This document shows positions 38,306-49,720 of a stretch of DNA of 64,000 bases, in pieces. Origin of the DNA: CAZDBA01 sp965224765 (GTDB taxonomy: Bacteria > Planctomycetota > Planctomycetia > Pirellulales > Pirellulaceae); contig CBDDAC010000012.1 in the NCBI GenBank assembly GCA_965224765.1, positions 62,001 to 126,000 on the forward strand, read 5' to 3'. Made by a program: the position numbers and the translations under genes. Under the pieces are notes generated by a model, which saw nothing but the letters and a program-made list of their open reading frames with translations, had not been told where the DNA came from and made no database searches. The first letter of the stretch is position 1, and every line of letters starts with the position of its first letter.

Positions 38306-39810
38306 TTTGAAGTTGCGCTCTTTTTGGGTGCTATCAGAAATTGATATTGCATGAAAAGCAGTCTCCCCCGATGTCCAGTTCATTGAATTCTCACCTTTGA
38401 CCAAAGGAGACTGCAATGATCATCGTCGAACAAACCGCGGGATCGCTCAAGAGGTATCTCGAAAAAAGCTTGGTTTCTGAATACGCCCGGTTGATGGTGA
38501 TGCGAATGGTACTGGCATTTTTATTGCATCGTGGCCGCATGTCTTGCTCGTCGGCGGCGGGGATGATTGCTTCCCGGCCCATGCATCGTGGCCAGGTGAC
38601 TCGTTTTTTGGCGCGTCCTCGTTGGCAGAAGGTCGATTTTAACCAACCGCTACGGGCGGCCCTGCTGCAATTAGAAAGTGGGAAAGGGAAGTTCATTTTT
38701 ATCGTGGACCTGACGCTTTTCAGTCAGGCGGGTGTTAAATCCGAGAACACTTACAGCACCGGTAATCGGGAACGGCGCAAAATCAAAAAAGGCTCTCGCT
38801 ACAACAAGAAGAAAACCCGTCGCAAGAAAGTTCATGGCTTTACGTTTGGACTGTTAATCACGCCTTCGGGATATCGGATTCCATTTCAAACTCCTCACTA
38901 CACCAAAGAGTATTCGAAGAAGAAAGGCATAACGCCTCAAACCAGTGCCCAGGGATGGCTGAGATGATTCGCCAACTGCCGTTGGACGAAGAAGCCGAAG
39001 TGGTAGTGCTGGGGGACACGGCCTATGACGCTCGCTGCGTTCAGGAAGCTTGCGATGAGCGAGGCTACATCTGGATCACTCCGGCCAACGCCGAGCGTGT
39101 GTATGCTGGGCCCACTGGAGAACGACCAAAATTACGATCACGTCTGAAGGATTGGACGGGACTGTCGCTGAAAACGATCAGGCTTCGAGCCTCAACTGGC
39201 AAGTACGCTGACTATCGGCGACTGTCTCGTTGGCGTGTTGGGCCGAAAACGAAAACCAGGACGTATTACGCCCATCAGGAAAAACGGAACGTTCACAACG
39301 TAGGTTGTGTGGGACTTGTTTTTTCGACAATGAAACCAAATTTGGAGAAAGCGACTCCCAATGATGTCAAAATATTGATGACCAATGCGACCGGCATGAG
39401 TGTGACCGAGGTGATTGAGTTATATTCGCTGCGCTGGCAGATCGAGTTATTTTTCAAAGAACTGAAATCAACGCTGGGCGTTGGCCAGTATCAGTTTGAA
39501 AAATTCGAAGCCGTGGTAGCTTGGATCAACTGCGCGATTACGACGGTGCTGTTCCTGGAACAGCTTCGAGCCCGGAAACTTGCTGATCGACGCTTGAGCG
39601 AGGAACGACGGCGTTGGTGGGTGGCGCAGCGAATCCACGGATTGTCTGAAGCCTTTCACCAGCAATGTACTGGCGAGGAGATGAATTACCTCGCCAAACG
39701 ACTGGAAACTTCTGGAGGCGTTCAAAAAATGAAACGATTGCTCATGCTCGCTTTACCCAAAGAATTCCGAAGTGCCGTATGATTTTCAAGCAATATAGCG
39801 CAACTTCAAA
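38306..39810 (+). mobile_element. IS4-type insertion sequence, copy 1 (1,505 bp, transposase frameshifted)
   Basis: The inverted ends are TTTGAAGTTGCGCT (38306-38319) and AGCGCAACTTCAAA (39797-39810). It is nearly identical to the element at 58525-60030 on the other strand and is exactly 1 bp shorter because of a deletion in the transposase gene. Both copies sit inside the same CGACGCGT-type dispersed repeat, with CCTCGCTGACGC on one side and CACGCGTCGGG on the other. Confidence 0.92.
38416..39782 (+). pseudogene. IS4-type transposase broken by a 1-bp deletion
   Basis: The gene reads in one frame from 38416 to about 38952 and in another from 38955 to 39782. At the junction it has CAGGGATGGCTGAG where the intact copy has CAGGCGATGGCTGAG, so one C has been lost. 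The upstream part ends after a few aberrant residues. The downstream part keeps the Y-R-E-K signature (YSLRWQIELFFKELK). Unless a ribosomal slip rescues it, this copy cannot make transposase but could be mobilised by the intact copy. Confidence 0.9.
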
Positions 39811-40020
39811 ACTCACGCGTCGGGTTTCCATAAACCACTGCTCTAAGTTTTTGCTTCATGTACGAGTGAAGAAGTCACAGCCTCGACGCGTGAGCGAGAG
39901 AGGTGCTCCCAAGGAATCTCGCGTTTTCCAGATGTTGCCTATGGAATCCGATGAGTGATTGAGATGCGAACCGCATCAGTTTGGGCGGGATGTTTTACCC
40001 CAGACTCAAAGTCTGGGGCT
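39811..40020. repeat. Dispersed repeat block right of IS copy 1
   Basis: The segment, including the hairpin CCCCAGACT-CAA-AGTCTGGGG (39998-40018), is an inverted near-copy of sequence at about 60120-60350. It carries the shared pieces GTACGAGTGAAGAAGTCACA and ATGGAATCCGATGAGTGATT (reverse-complemented and slightly varied at the second site). Confidence 0.8.
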
Positions 40021-40140
40021 AAGGGGAATAGCGGCTTTGCGGCATATGCATTGACGCAACGGCTAGGGGGGGCGAAGTCTTTCACTTGCGGAAAAAAATG
40101 TGCCGCCCAGACTGTCGACTCAATTTCGGAATCAAGCGGT

Positions 40141-41274
40141 TTAGAGTTCTCGATCATTGATTTGAACAAACTCTCTTGAGTCGGGTCCGATGTACTCGGC
40201 CCCCGGTCGAATCAGGCGGTTGTTGGAACGTTGTTCAAAAACGTGTGCGGCCCATCCCGAAACTCGGGAAAGCACAAAAATTGGCGTGAATAGACCGGTC
40301 GGAATTCCCATGAAGTGATACGCGGATGCACTGTAGAAATCGAGGTTCGGGAATAAACCCTTCTCCCGCCACATGACTTCTTCGACTCGTTCCGAAACCG
40401 GGTACAGCACGGTGTCTCCCACTGACTCTCCAAGCTTTTCAGCCCAGCCTTTAATCACGTCACTACGTGGATCTGAGATGGTATAAACACGATGCCCAAA
40501 ACCCATGATCAATGATTTGTTGGTCAATCGCTCCATGATTCCTGCTTCGGCATCATCTGGCGTGCTGAACTGTTCGATCAGTTCCATTGCAGCTTCGTTG
40601 GCACCGCCATGCAGCGGGCCTCGCAAAGTTCCGATCGCGGCGGTAATCGCCGAATAGATGTCGCTCATCGTGGCTGTGCAGACACGAGCGGTAAATGTCG
40701 ATGCGTTGAACTCGTGTTCCGCGTATAGAATCAACGAAACGTCCATGGCTCGGACGTGGACTTCGTTAGGTTCATTGTCGCTCAATTTGTCCAGGAAGTA
40801 TCCTGCGATGGAATCGTATTCTGAGTTGAAATCAATTTCAGTGTCGTCGTGCGTGAAACGATACCAATAGAGCAGGATCGAAGGTAACGCACCAAGTAAA
40901 CGTTCCGCGGTGCTAACTTGAAGATCGGGTGATGTTTCAGGCTCCAAGACTCCCAGCATGCTGCATCCCGTTCGCAACACGTCCATCGGATGTGCCGTTT
41001 TAGGAATGTCCCGCAACATTGACATTAGCGAGTCAGGAAGACTTCGACGGCTGCGAAGTCGAGCTTTGAAGCTGTCCAGTTCTTTCTGCAAAGGCAGATG
41101 ATCAAACAACAGGAGAAAGGCAATTTCTTCAAAGGTTCCGTGTTCTGCAAGATCGTGGATCGAATAGCCTCGGTAACTTAACCCTTTGCCTTCTTTGCCT
41201 ACGGTAGCAATGGAAGTTTGTCCGGCGACGACACCAGCGAGTCCGCCAGTCTTTTTTGGGGCTGTAGAGGTCAT
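40141..41274 (-). CDS. prpC: 2-methylcitrate synthase (citrate synthase family)
   Basis: The 377-residue product is a short-form citrate synthase with GGANEAAMELIEQ (about 222) and GFGHRVYTISDPRS (about 260-273), which holds a catalytic His; Asp lies near FPNLDFYSASAYH. Its short length and position directly after prpB point to 2-methylcitrate synthase, which condenses propionyl-CoA with oxaloacetate; it may also act on acetyl-CoA. Its ATG overlaps the prpB TGA by four bases (ATGA), so the genes are translationally coupled in a prpB-prpC order. prpD lies separately at 1226. Confidence 0.9.
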   Translation of the reverse strand: MTSTAPKKTGGLAGVVAGQTSIATVGKEGKGLSYRGYSIHDLAEHGTFEEIAFLLLFDHLPLQKELDSFKARLRSRRSLPDSLMSMLRDIPKTAHPMDVLRTGCSMLGVLEPETSPDLQVSTAERLLGALPSILLYWYRFTHDDTEIDFNSEYDSIAGYFLDKLSDNEPNEVHVRAMDVSLILYAEHEFNASTFTARVCTATMSDIYSAITAAIGTLRGPLHGGANEAAMELIEQFSTPDDAEAGIMERLTNKSLIMGFGHRVYTISDPRSDVIKGWAEKLGESVGDTVLYPVSERVEEVMWREKGLFPNLDFYSASAYHFMGIPTGLFTPIFVLSRVSGWAAHVFEQRSNNRLIRPGAEYIGPDSREFVQINDREL

Positions 41275-42152
41275 GATTGGTCCTTGTTGAGAAGTCGATC
41301 CATTGTTTGTTCGTAGTGTAGGTAGTTGAGAACTTCGTAGAGGCGATCACGCGTTTGCATGGTCCCTACGACAGAATCTTGGCCGCCATGTTCACGGATA
41401 GCCTGATAGACTTGTTCGGCTGCTTGATTCATCGCGCGAAACGCTGATAGGGGATAAAGCACCATGCGAACGCCAACGTCCTTGAGTTGGTCGACGGTCA
41501 TCAAAGGGCTTTTGCCAAACTCAGTCATGTTGGCCAAGACCGGTACAGCCAATGACGAAGTGAATGTTTTGTACTGCTTCGGGTCAGTGATCGCTTCGGC
41601 GAAAATGACATCAGCGCCGGCTTCGATGTAGCTTTGACATCGGTCGATGGATTCCTGGAGTCCTTCGCTGGCCAAGGCGTCTGTGCGGGCCATGATCACA
41701 AACGATTCGTCGGTTCTTGCATCGACGGAGGCTTTGATGCGATCACACATCTCCTCTGCAGCGACGATCGCTTTGTTGGGCCGGTGTCCGCATCGCTTGG
41801 CTGCCTGTTGGTCTTCGATGTGCATCGCAGCGGCGCCAGCCTTGATAAAGGCCTTTACCGTTCTGTCGATGCATAGAGCATGTCCCCAACCCGTATCAGC
41901 ATCCACCAACAATGGAATGTCGCAAACTGACGTAATCCGTTCGATGTCAACGACAACATCTGACATCGAGGTCATGCCAAGATCGGGAAGTCCAAACGAT
42001 GCGTTGGCAACTCCTGCTCCCGAGAGATAAATGGCTCGATATCCAGCATTTTGCGCCATCAGAGCGCAGTATGCATTGATCGTTCCCACGATCTGAAGAG
42101 GGTTCTCGGTTTCAAGGGCAGTACGGAAACGTGTTCCAGGGCGATTGGGCAT
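41271..42152 (-). CDS. prpB: 2-methylisocitrate lyase
   Basis: The 293-residue product belongs to the isocitrate lyase/PEP mutase superfamily. It shows the SGAGVANASFGLPDLG start, DADTGWG for Mg binding, and the KRCGHRPNK loop with the catalytic cysteine (MHIEDQQAAKRCGHRPNK, about 110-127), typical of PrpB. It splits 2-methylisocitrate into pyruvate and succinate, the last step of the methylcitrate cycle. It is the first gene of the prpBC pair and ends in a true TGA stop that overlaps prpC. No prpR-type regulator is adjacent. Confidence 0.93.
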   Translation of the reverse strand: MPNRPGTRFRTALETENPLQIVGTINAYCALMAQNAGYRAIYLSGAGVANASFGLPDLGMTSMSDVVVDIERITSVCDIPLLVDADTGWGHALCIDRTVKAFIKAGAAAMHIEDQQAAKRCGHRPNKAIVAAEEMCDRIKASVDARTDESFVIMARTDALASEGLQESIDRCQSYIEAGADVIFAEAITDPKQYKTFTSSLAVPVLANMTEFGKSPLMTVDQLKDVGVRMVLYPLSAFRAMNQAAEQVYQAIREHGGQDSVVGTMQTRDRLYEVLNYLHYEQTMDRLLNKDQS

Positions 42153-42324
42153 CGAATTGAACTTCGAGCAAAGGGCTAAAAATTCAATTATGAATAAATT
42201 GCCGTTTTCCGCCAGCGGGGTACGGGGATAATCTTGCCCTCAGCGGCTTGGAATTCAAGTCAATTGAACATGGATTCGGCTCGTGCTTCGGGCTGGTTTC
42301 CGGTGCCTTTCATGACGTCATTTA

Positions 42325-45300
42325 CTAGTGATCGTGCTGACCGTCCTTGAATAGCCGATGTTTTGAATCTCCATCGGCAATCACGTAAGCCAACAAGTCC
42401 AAAATCTCCTCTCGCGTCAACGTATCAAGAAGTCCCATGGGCATGATCGAAACATCCGATCGCTTTCGGCCTTCAATCTCAACTTTTTCAATTATCATTT
42501 CCTGAGTTGCTTCGATTGGATTCTCGACAAGTTTGACAATACCGTCGTCTTCGAAAGTCACGATTCCGGACATCGTTGCACCGTTGTCTAACAAAAACGT
42601 TTGCGTTTTGTATTTGTCGTCAATCTTTTTGGAGGGTTCAACAATATGCCCCAAGACATCTTTCGCAGACCATTCTGGGTCCAATTCTTTGAATTCGGGT
42701 CCGAAGGCATATCCCTCATCGCCCATCTTGTGGCAGGAAATGCAGCTGCTGAGCGTAAACATTTGCTTGCCGTTCTTGAAATCTCGATCAGCGAAAAACT
42801 CCTTGGGAAACGCGTCGTCGAAATCGGCGGTTTTCCATTCTGTTTTAGTTCGGTTTGACTTCAGTATTTCGTCCCGAATCTCAATCTTGTTCACCGCAAG
42901 GTACTCTTCCGGGTTGGCCATGTATTCCTTAGGAGAATCCACCACAACCAGTTTTCCATACATCCGTCGCCAATGCCCTGGGTAGGTGCACACATAGGCG
43001 TAAACTCCAGGTTCCGTTGGCGTTTCAAATGAGAGTGTCTCAGTTTCCTGAGGTTGAATCAGTGTCCCTGAGAATAGAACGTCATCCGACTTGGGAACGT
43101 AGTGCCGTTCGAAAGCTCCCCTTTGTTGGGAGGTGTTTTCGGCAAGCAGTCCGACCCGTTCCATGGCTCCAGGTTTCGTGATCACGAGGTTGTGCGGCAT
43201 CATGTCCGTGTTCTCGAAAATCAACTGGATTTGTTTTTTGGTTGGAACAACGATGACGTCCCGGTCGTACGACATGCGGTGAGGTCGAGTCCCCACGGTG
43301 ATGACGAGCACCCCAAGTTCACCAAGAACTTCTTCGTATTGATTTGCCACTTCCGTAGGCAGCATGCTTGTCAACGTCTGGGCCAATTGAAAAGCAGACA
43401 AGGCTGATTTTGACGTTCTTGTTTCGGGGCTCAACTTCTTCAAGTCGCCTACGATGGCATCCAGGAGCTCGCCTGTTCGATCGGAATTCCAAAATCGATT
43501 TGGGACTCGCTGAAGCGATCGAATGGCTTCTGGGCGATATTGATTGGCAACGATCAAGTCGGACAGGATCTTGAACGTCTGGGTTTCTTTTCCTCGAATG
43601 TAGGAAATTGCGTCGATTGCACTACGGTTGATTTTGACCTCTGGCGAGATCGTCATGACTTCGTAACGGGCATCTCGAGCGGGAGCAGGGAGCTTGGTCT
43701 TTTCGAAAATTACTTCCCGATTTGCGTTCAGGACCTGTAGGGTAAATTCGTCGAGCCGACTGCCGAGGTCTCCATCAATGCGATTGAAAACACGAATGAG
43801 TTCAATTTCGAATTCACCACGCAAATCAAGTTCCCACCAGGGATTCTCTGTGGATTCGGCGGTATGAGTTTGTCCACCGTCGCTAAAGGAGGCGGAGCTG
43901 TCGCCATCAATCGCCCGGTCTGCAGTACCGTTGTGAGCGACGCTGGATTGTGTCGCTTTCCCTTTCATCGCGACGTTTTTTCCATCAGTGAAAACCTGAA
44001 CTTCTGAAAGTGTCAAAATTCGCGATTTGCCTGGCAGGTTGATGCGTACGAACCTCCCAGCTTGTGATTGAGTGATCTTGCCATCACCGACAATTTCCTG
44101 AGGTAACTTTCCGACAAGAGGTTCAATTATTGAATAAAGTTTGGTTTGCAAACCTTGGTCTGGCACAAGCGGAATTGACGAAACAAAATCTTGAATTGAC
44201 TTGGGAGACTTTCTCGCTTGTTCCCACGCTGGTGAGGTTTCCTGGTCAGCCAGAATCATTCCGATGAATCCGATTCGGCGAACGACAACTAGATTGCTGG
44301 AGGCGGCCATTTGCGAGAGTCGTTTGCGTACTGATTTAAGTTCCGCCGGTGTTCTGGCAGCAAGCAATCTCACCAAATCGTTGACAATCGTTTTGTCTTT
44401 TGTGCGCGACTGGACGTTCTCTAGCGAATCGATCAAGACTGAGACTTCTGATTTTCCTGTTCGAATTGCCGTTTGAGCGATGGCTCCACTGCGAATCGAA
44501 TCTTCAATGCCACCTCGGTAGAGAAGATGGCTGGCCACGTAGTCGGTCATTGGAAGTGCGAGGATCTCGGAATTGCTTATTTGATCGAACAGATAGTTCG
44601 TTGATTTTTCATTGAGACCATCGAACAATCCAGAGGTGACGACAGTACGTTTCCAATCGTCGGAAACCGATCGAGCCGTTTCACGGATCATGTAATCAAG
44701 GTACTTGTCCGTTGGTTGTCCAGCTCCGATGGCCAACACGGCGATGGCGTCTTGGCTGTTGATGAAACTAGCAGTTCGGATCGCTTCAAGCCGAACTCGC
44801 GGATTGTCGTCGCCGGCCAGTTGAACTAATTGACTTCTCATGTCGGTTGCTTGATCTCGAAGCCCACATAGGACACGAGTGGCTGCAGCGCGAACATGAT
44901 GATCTGGGTCGTGCAAAAGTTCGTTCATCAATTCAGCATCGTAAACGTTGTGACTTTGCAGTAGCCAAAGGCCCTCAAGTTTGGTCAATGAATCTTCTAC
45001 GTTGGGGAGCCACTTTTGGACAGCAGCGACAACTTCGTTTGTGTCTCGTCCGTAAAGTTCCAGGCGAGTTCGGTAGCGCGTGCGCTTGTCAGGACTCTCA
45101 AGGACGTTCAGCAATGATGCGACGTCTTGACCGTCAATGACGGCAGGTTCCAGCAGTGGTCGCCCGGTAGCTTTTAGCTGATAGATCCGACCGTGATCCC
45201 GGTCACGACTTGGGTCGCGAAGATTGTGCTGCATGTGTCCGATAATCGGGTTCTGCCAATCCACGAAGTAAAGTGAACCATCGGGGGCCGTTTCAATATC

Positions 45301-47265
45301 AACTGGACGGAAATTGGGATCGTCGGAAAGCAATAGAGGCTTCAGTTCCTTGCCCTGGATACTCGATCCATCCTCTGTTATTTGGTATCGCAAAATTCCC
45401 AAATCTCCGATGACATTGAGAACCAAAAGGTTGCCCCGCATTGACTCGGGAAAGTGATCACTGTCCAGCCATTCCGTTGCGGGACAAGGGCGAGTTCGGC
45501 GATCGTAAACGGTCGGTGGACCGCCATGTTTGGCGGGAAAGGGAAGTTTGCCGGAGGTTAGCGCACCGTCATAGGGCACGGACCCCGTACCGTCGTGAAT
45601 AATGTCGCGGCCCCATTTGTCAAAGACATGACCGTGTGGGTTGGCAAAGTTTTGCGACGTATAGACTTCGAACTTGAACGTCTTGGGCTCAAAGCGATAG
45701 GACCCTCCATTGAGCATCCACGTCAAGCCATAGGGCGTTTCCGATCGTGTGCGGTGAAACGTTCCCTCCTGAAAATAGAGTGCTCCATCAGGCCCAAACA
45801 CAAAAGAGTTGGCCGCGTGATGAGTGTCGGCCGAGCCCAGCCCATGAAGAACCCTTTTCCGAACGTCGCAAACATCATCGCCGTCGACATCTTCGAGGTA
45901 CATGATATCAGGCTGGTGTGCCAGAAATACGCCATCACCGTAAAACTCAAAACCAGTCGGGTTATGCAAACCGTCGGCAAATACCTTGCATTGATCGGCG
46001 CGTCCGTCGTTGTCGGTGTCTTCCAGGATCAATAGCTTGTCCGTCATCGGTTGATCGGGCTTCCAATGTGGATAGCTGTGCCAAGTCGCAACCCACAAAC
46101 GACCTTTTGAGTCGAATGACATCTGCATCGGGTTGGTCAACTCCGGGAATGTTTTCTCGGATGCAAACAAGGTAACCTCCATGCCCTCTTCCAATCGCAT
46201 CTTGCTGATGGCTTCTTCGCCGGAAAGAAAGACATGTTGGCCATCGGGGCCCGCTCCCCGTTTGTTGGTGACGACGGGAACAAAGGGGGGAAGCTTGCTG
46301 TCGTCCGGTTGGATATCGCTTCCCTGAGCAGCGGCCCAAATCGGCGTGTCACGGTTTGCTGACATCAAGTCGAGAATTTCCATCTCGCGTTTCATGACGT
46401 CGCGGTTCGTTTGCCCATCAGTAAATTTGAGACCCGCACGTCCGCCAAATACCGAGTAGCCGTCGGTTGCGCGGTAGTAGTTGTACCAGTAGTGGTTCTT
46501 TTGAATTACTTTTTGCCGAACGGGTTCGATCGTTGCAAGTTCCGCTTCACCATACTTCTGCTGACCAAAGAGTTCATTGCAGATGATTTGAGCCACATAC
46601 TGGTTGCCATCGGTGTTCAGGTGGACGCCATTGATGGTCATCGGAGCCTTCATCGCTTTGTAAAGCAACGTTGTGGCAGAATGAAGATCAACGAAGGGGA
46701 CCTGGTTGGCCACCGCAACTTCATCGGCCGCGAGCGAGTATAACGCGAGCCGTTCGTTTTCCGCTTGGCCGCTGGGAAGGTTGGGAGTTTCAAGGTCCTC
46801 GAAGGCGATTGGGGAAAAAACGACGACTTGAGGCGTCGACTCACCGTCATATCGTTGAGAACTCAGGTGTTTGATCTCTTTATCCAGGTCGGCCTTGAAC
46901 TTTTCTAGTCCGGCCTCACCATGAAACGATTCATTGAAACCAAACATCAGGAAAACCACATTGGCACGGTTTTGAGTCAAATGGTCGTCTGGACTCCCAA
47001 AGCTTTGTGATCTCAAACGCTGGGACAACTGGTCTCCCGAGAATCCAAGGTTTCGAATGAACAGTTCGTGTTCAGGATAGCGAGCATGAACCATTGCTTC
47101 GAGCCAGCCATCGTGTTGCATTCGATCAGCAAGGGTGTTGCCCAAGATGCAGATGCGATCCTGTTTGTTGAGCGTCAGTGTTTGTGCGGAAACTCGATGG
47201 TTCACGGTGACAAAAAAACAACCGACAAATAATACAACAAGAGACAGATCGAATCGGCGGAACAT
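42325..47265 (-). CDS. PVC-type membrane-bound dehydrogenase/cytochrome c giant with SGNH, HEAT, discoidin and cupredoxin parts
   Basis: The 1,646-residue protein has a signal peptide (LSLVVLFVGCFFVTVNHRVS). Domains in order: an SGNH/GDSL-hydrolase-like domain (about 30-240, ICILGNTLADRM and GVHLNTDGNQY); the PVC-type dehydrogenase propeller (about 350-700, MQMSFDSKGRLWVATWHSYP, calcium-type DTDNDGRAD); HEAT repeats (about 710-1000); a discoidin-like domain (about 1110-1220); a cupredoxin-like domain with His in MPHNLVI and Cys1426, His and Met in VCTYPGHWRRM (type 1 copper ligands); and a C-terminal cytochrome c domain with C1508-I-S-C-H. Electrons could pass from the propeller through copper to haem. 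The substrate is unknown; sugars or alcohols are inferred. AAGGGT precedes the ATG. Confidence 0.88.
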   Translation of the reverse strand: MFRRFDLSLVVLFVGCFFVTVNHRVSAQTLTLNKQDRICILGNTLADRMQHDGWLEAMVHARYPEHELFIRNLGFSGDQLSQRLRSQSFGSPDDHLTQNRANVVFLMFGFNESFHGEAGLEKFKADLDKEIKHLSSQRYDGESTPQVVVFSPIAFEDLETPNLPSGQAENERLALYSLAADEVAVANQVPFVDLHSATTLLYKAMKAPMTINGVHLNTDGNQYVAQIICNELFGQQKYGEAELATIEPVRQKVIQKNHYWYNYYRATDGYSVFGGRAGLKFTDGQTNRDVMKREMEILDLMSANRDTPIWAAAQGSDIQPDDSKLPPFVPVVTNKRGAGPDGQHVFLSGEEAISKMRLEEGMEVTLFASEKTFPELTNPMQMSFDSKGRLWVATWHSYPHWKPDQPMTDKLLILEDTDNDGRADQCKVFADGLHNPTGFEFYGDGVFLAHQPDIMYLEDVDGDDVCDVRKRVLHGLGSADTHHAANSFVFGPDGALYFQEGTFHRTRSETPYGLTWMLNGGSYRFEPKTFKFEVYTSQNFANPHGHVFDKWGRDIIHDGTGSVPYDGALTSGKLPFPAKHGGPPTVYDRRTRPCPATEWLDSDHFPESMRGNLLVLNVIGDLGILRYQITEDGSSIQGKELKPLLLSDDPNFRPVDIETAPDGSLYFVDWQNPIIGHMQHNLRDPSRDRDHGRIYQLKATGRPLLEPAVIDGQDVASLLNVLESPDKRTRYRTRLELYGRDTNEVVAAVQKWLPNVEDSLTKLEGLWLLQSHNVYDAELMNELLHDPDHHVRAAATRVLCGLRDQATDMRSQLVQLAGDDNPRVRLEAIRTASFINSQDAIAVLAIGAGQPTDKYLDYMIRETARSVSDDWKRTVVTSGLFDGLNEKSTNYLFDQISNSEILALPMTDYVASHLLYRGGIEDSIRSGAIAQTAIRTGKSEVSVLIDSLENVQSRTKDKTIVNDLVRLLAARTPAELKSVRKRLSQMAASSNLVVVRRIGFIGMILADQETSPAWEQARKSPKSIQDFVSSIPLVPDQGLQTKLYSIIEPLVGKLPQEIVGDGKITQSQAGRFVRINLPGKSRILTLSEVQVFTDGKNVAMKGKATQSSVAHNGTADRAIDGDSSASFSDGGQTHTAESTENPWWELDLRGEFEIELIRVFNRIDGDLGSRLDEFTLQVLNANREVIFEKTKLPAPARDARYEVMTISPEVKINRSAIDAISYIRGKETQTFKILSDLIVANQYRPEAIRSLQRVPNRFWNSDRTGELLDAIVGDLKKLSPETRTSKSALSAFQLAQTLTSMLPTEVANQYEEVLGELGVLVITVGTRPHRMSYDRDVIVVPTKKQIQLIFENTDMMPHNLVITKPGAMERVGLLAENTSQQRGAFERHYVPKSDDVLFSGTLIQPQETETLSFETPTEPGVYAYVCTYPGHWRRMYGKLVVVDSPKEYMANPEEYLAVNKIEIRDEILKSNRTKTEWKTADFDDAFPKEFFADRDFKNGKQMFTLSSCISCHKMGDEGYAFGPEFKELDPEWSAKDVLGHIVEPSKKIDDKYKTQTFLLDNGATMSGIVTFEDDGIVKLVENPIEATQEMIIEKVEIEGRKRSDVSIMPMGLLDTLTREEILDLLAYVIADGDSKHRLFKDGQHDH

Positions 47266-47416
47266 TCAGTTACCCTTAGAGTGCTGGTTTTTAAGTAGAC
47301 CTCCAATATTAACTCAGAAGTCCAGTAGATCAAACCAGATGCTCAGGAAGAATGTTATTCGTAGGCGGCGGTACATTGTCATGGAAACCTCGCCGTAAAC
47401 GATGTCTTCGGGGAAT

Positions 47417-49288
<1,872 letters not shown>

Positions 49289-49720
49289 TTTGTTACCGCT
49301 ATCGTCTCTAAAATAAGAAGTGAAACTCGCTTCAGAGAAGTGAGTTAGATGGGGCTATATGATCAGAGGGAAATTTGGCAGATTCAAAAACAATATCTAC
49401 CCCAAATCCACTTTTCTAGAATAGTCGTTTCCTGACGGTTTTCTATGGAATGTGCAACCGAATTGTCGTGATTTATCGTTTTGGATTCAGGTTTGGCTGG
49501 TAAAGACGATATTGGCTCGGGACGAATAAACATTCAACTTTCTCCTGGCACCACTTTTGCCGCATTCTTTTGCGGCGGGGAACTCTCGAAGTTTGTGGTG
49601 CAGGTGCAATTTATGCCATCAGCACGTTACGATTTGAACTCTGGTTGGGTTGTCCATGTAAATTGCTGGAAACTGGACTAGATGTGCGACAGAACGAAAA
49701 ACTTAGGGAGTCTTGGCGGG
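49289..49720. other. Divergent region between glmS and the CinA-like gene
   Basis: About 430 bp. Promoters of both genes should be here. A 66-codon plus-strand frame at 49481-49681 has no ATG start or convincing ribosome binding site and I do not call it a gene. I see no glmS ribozyme-like core. Confidence 0.45.

Noticed and set aside
49289..49480. glmS ribozyme upstream of glmS
   Set aside because: I could not find its conserved core or pseudoknot pattern; absence by eye is not proof.
49481..49681. 66-codon frame upstream of the CinA-like gene
   Set aside because: It has no ATG start, no ribosome binding site and no recognisable feature; it lies in a divergent promoter region.
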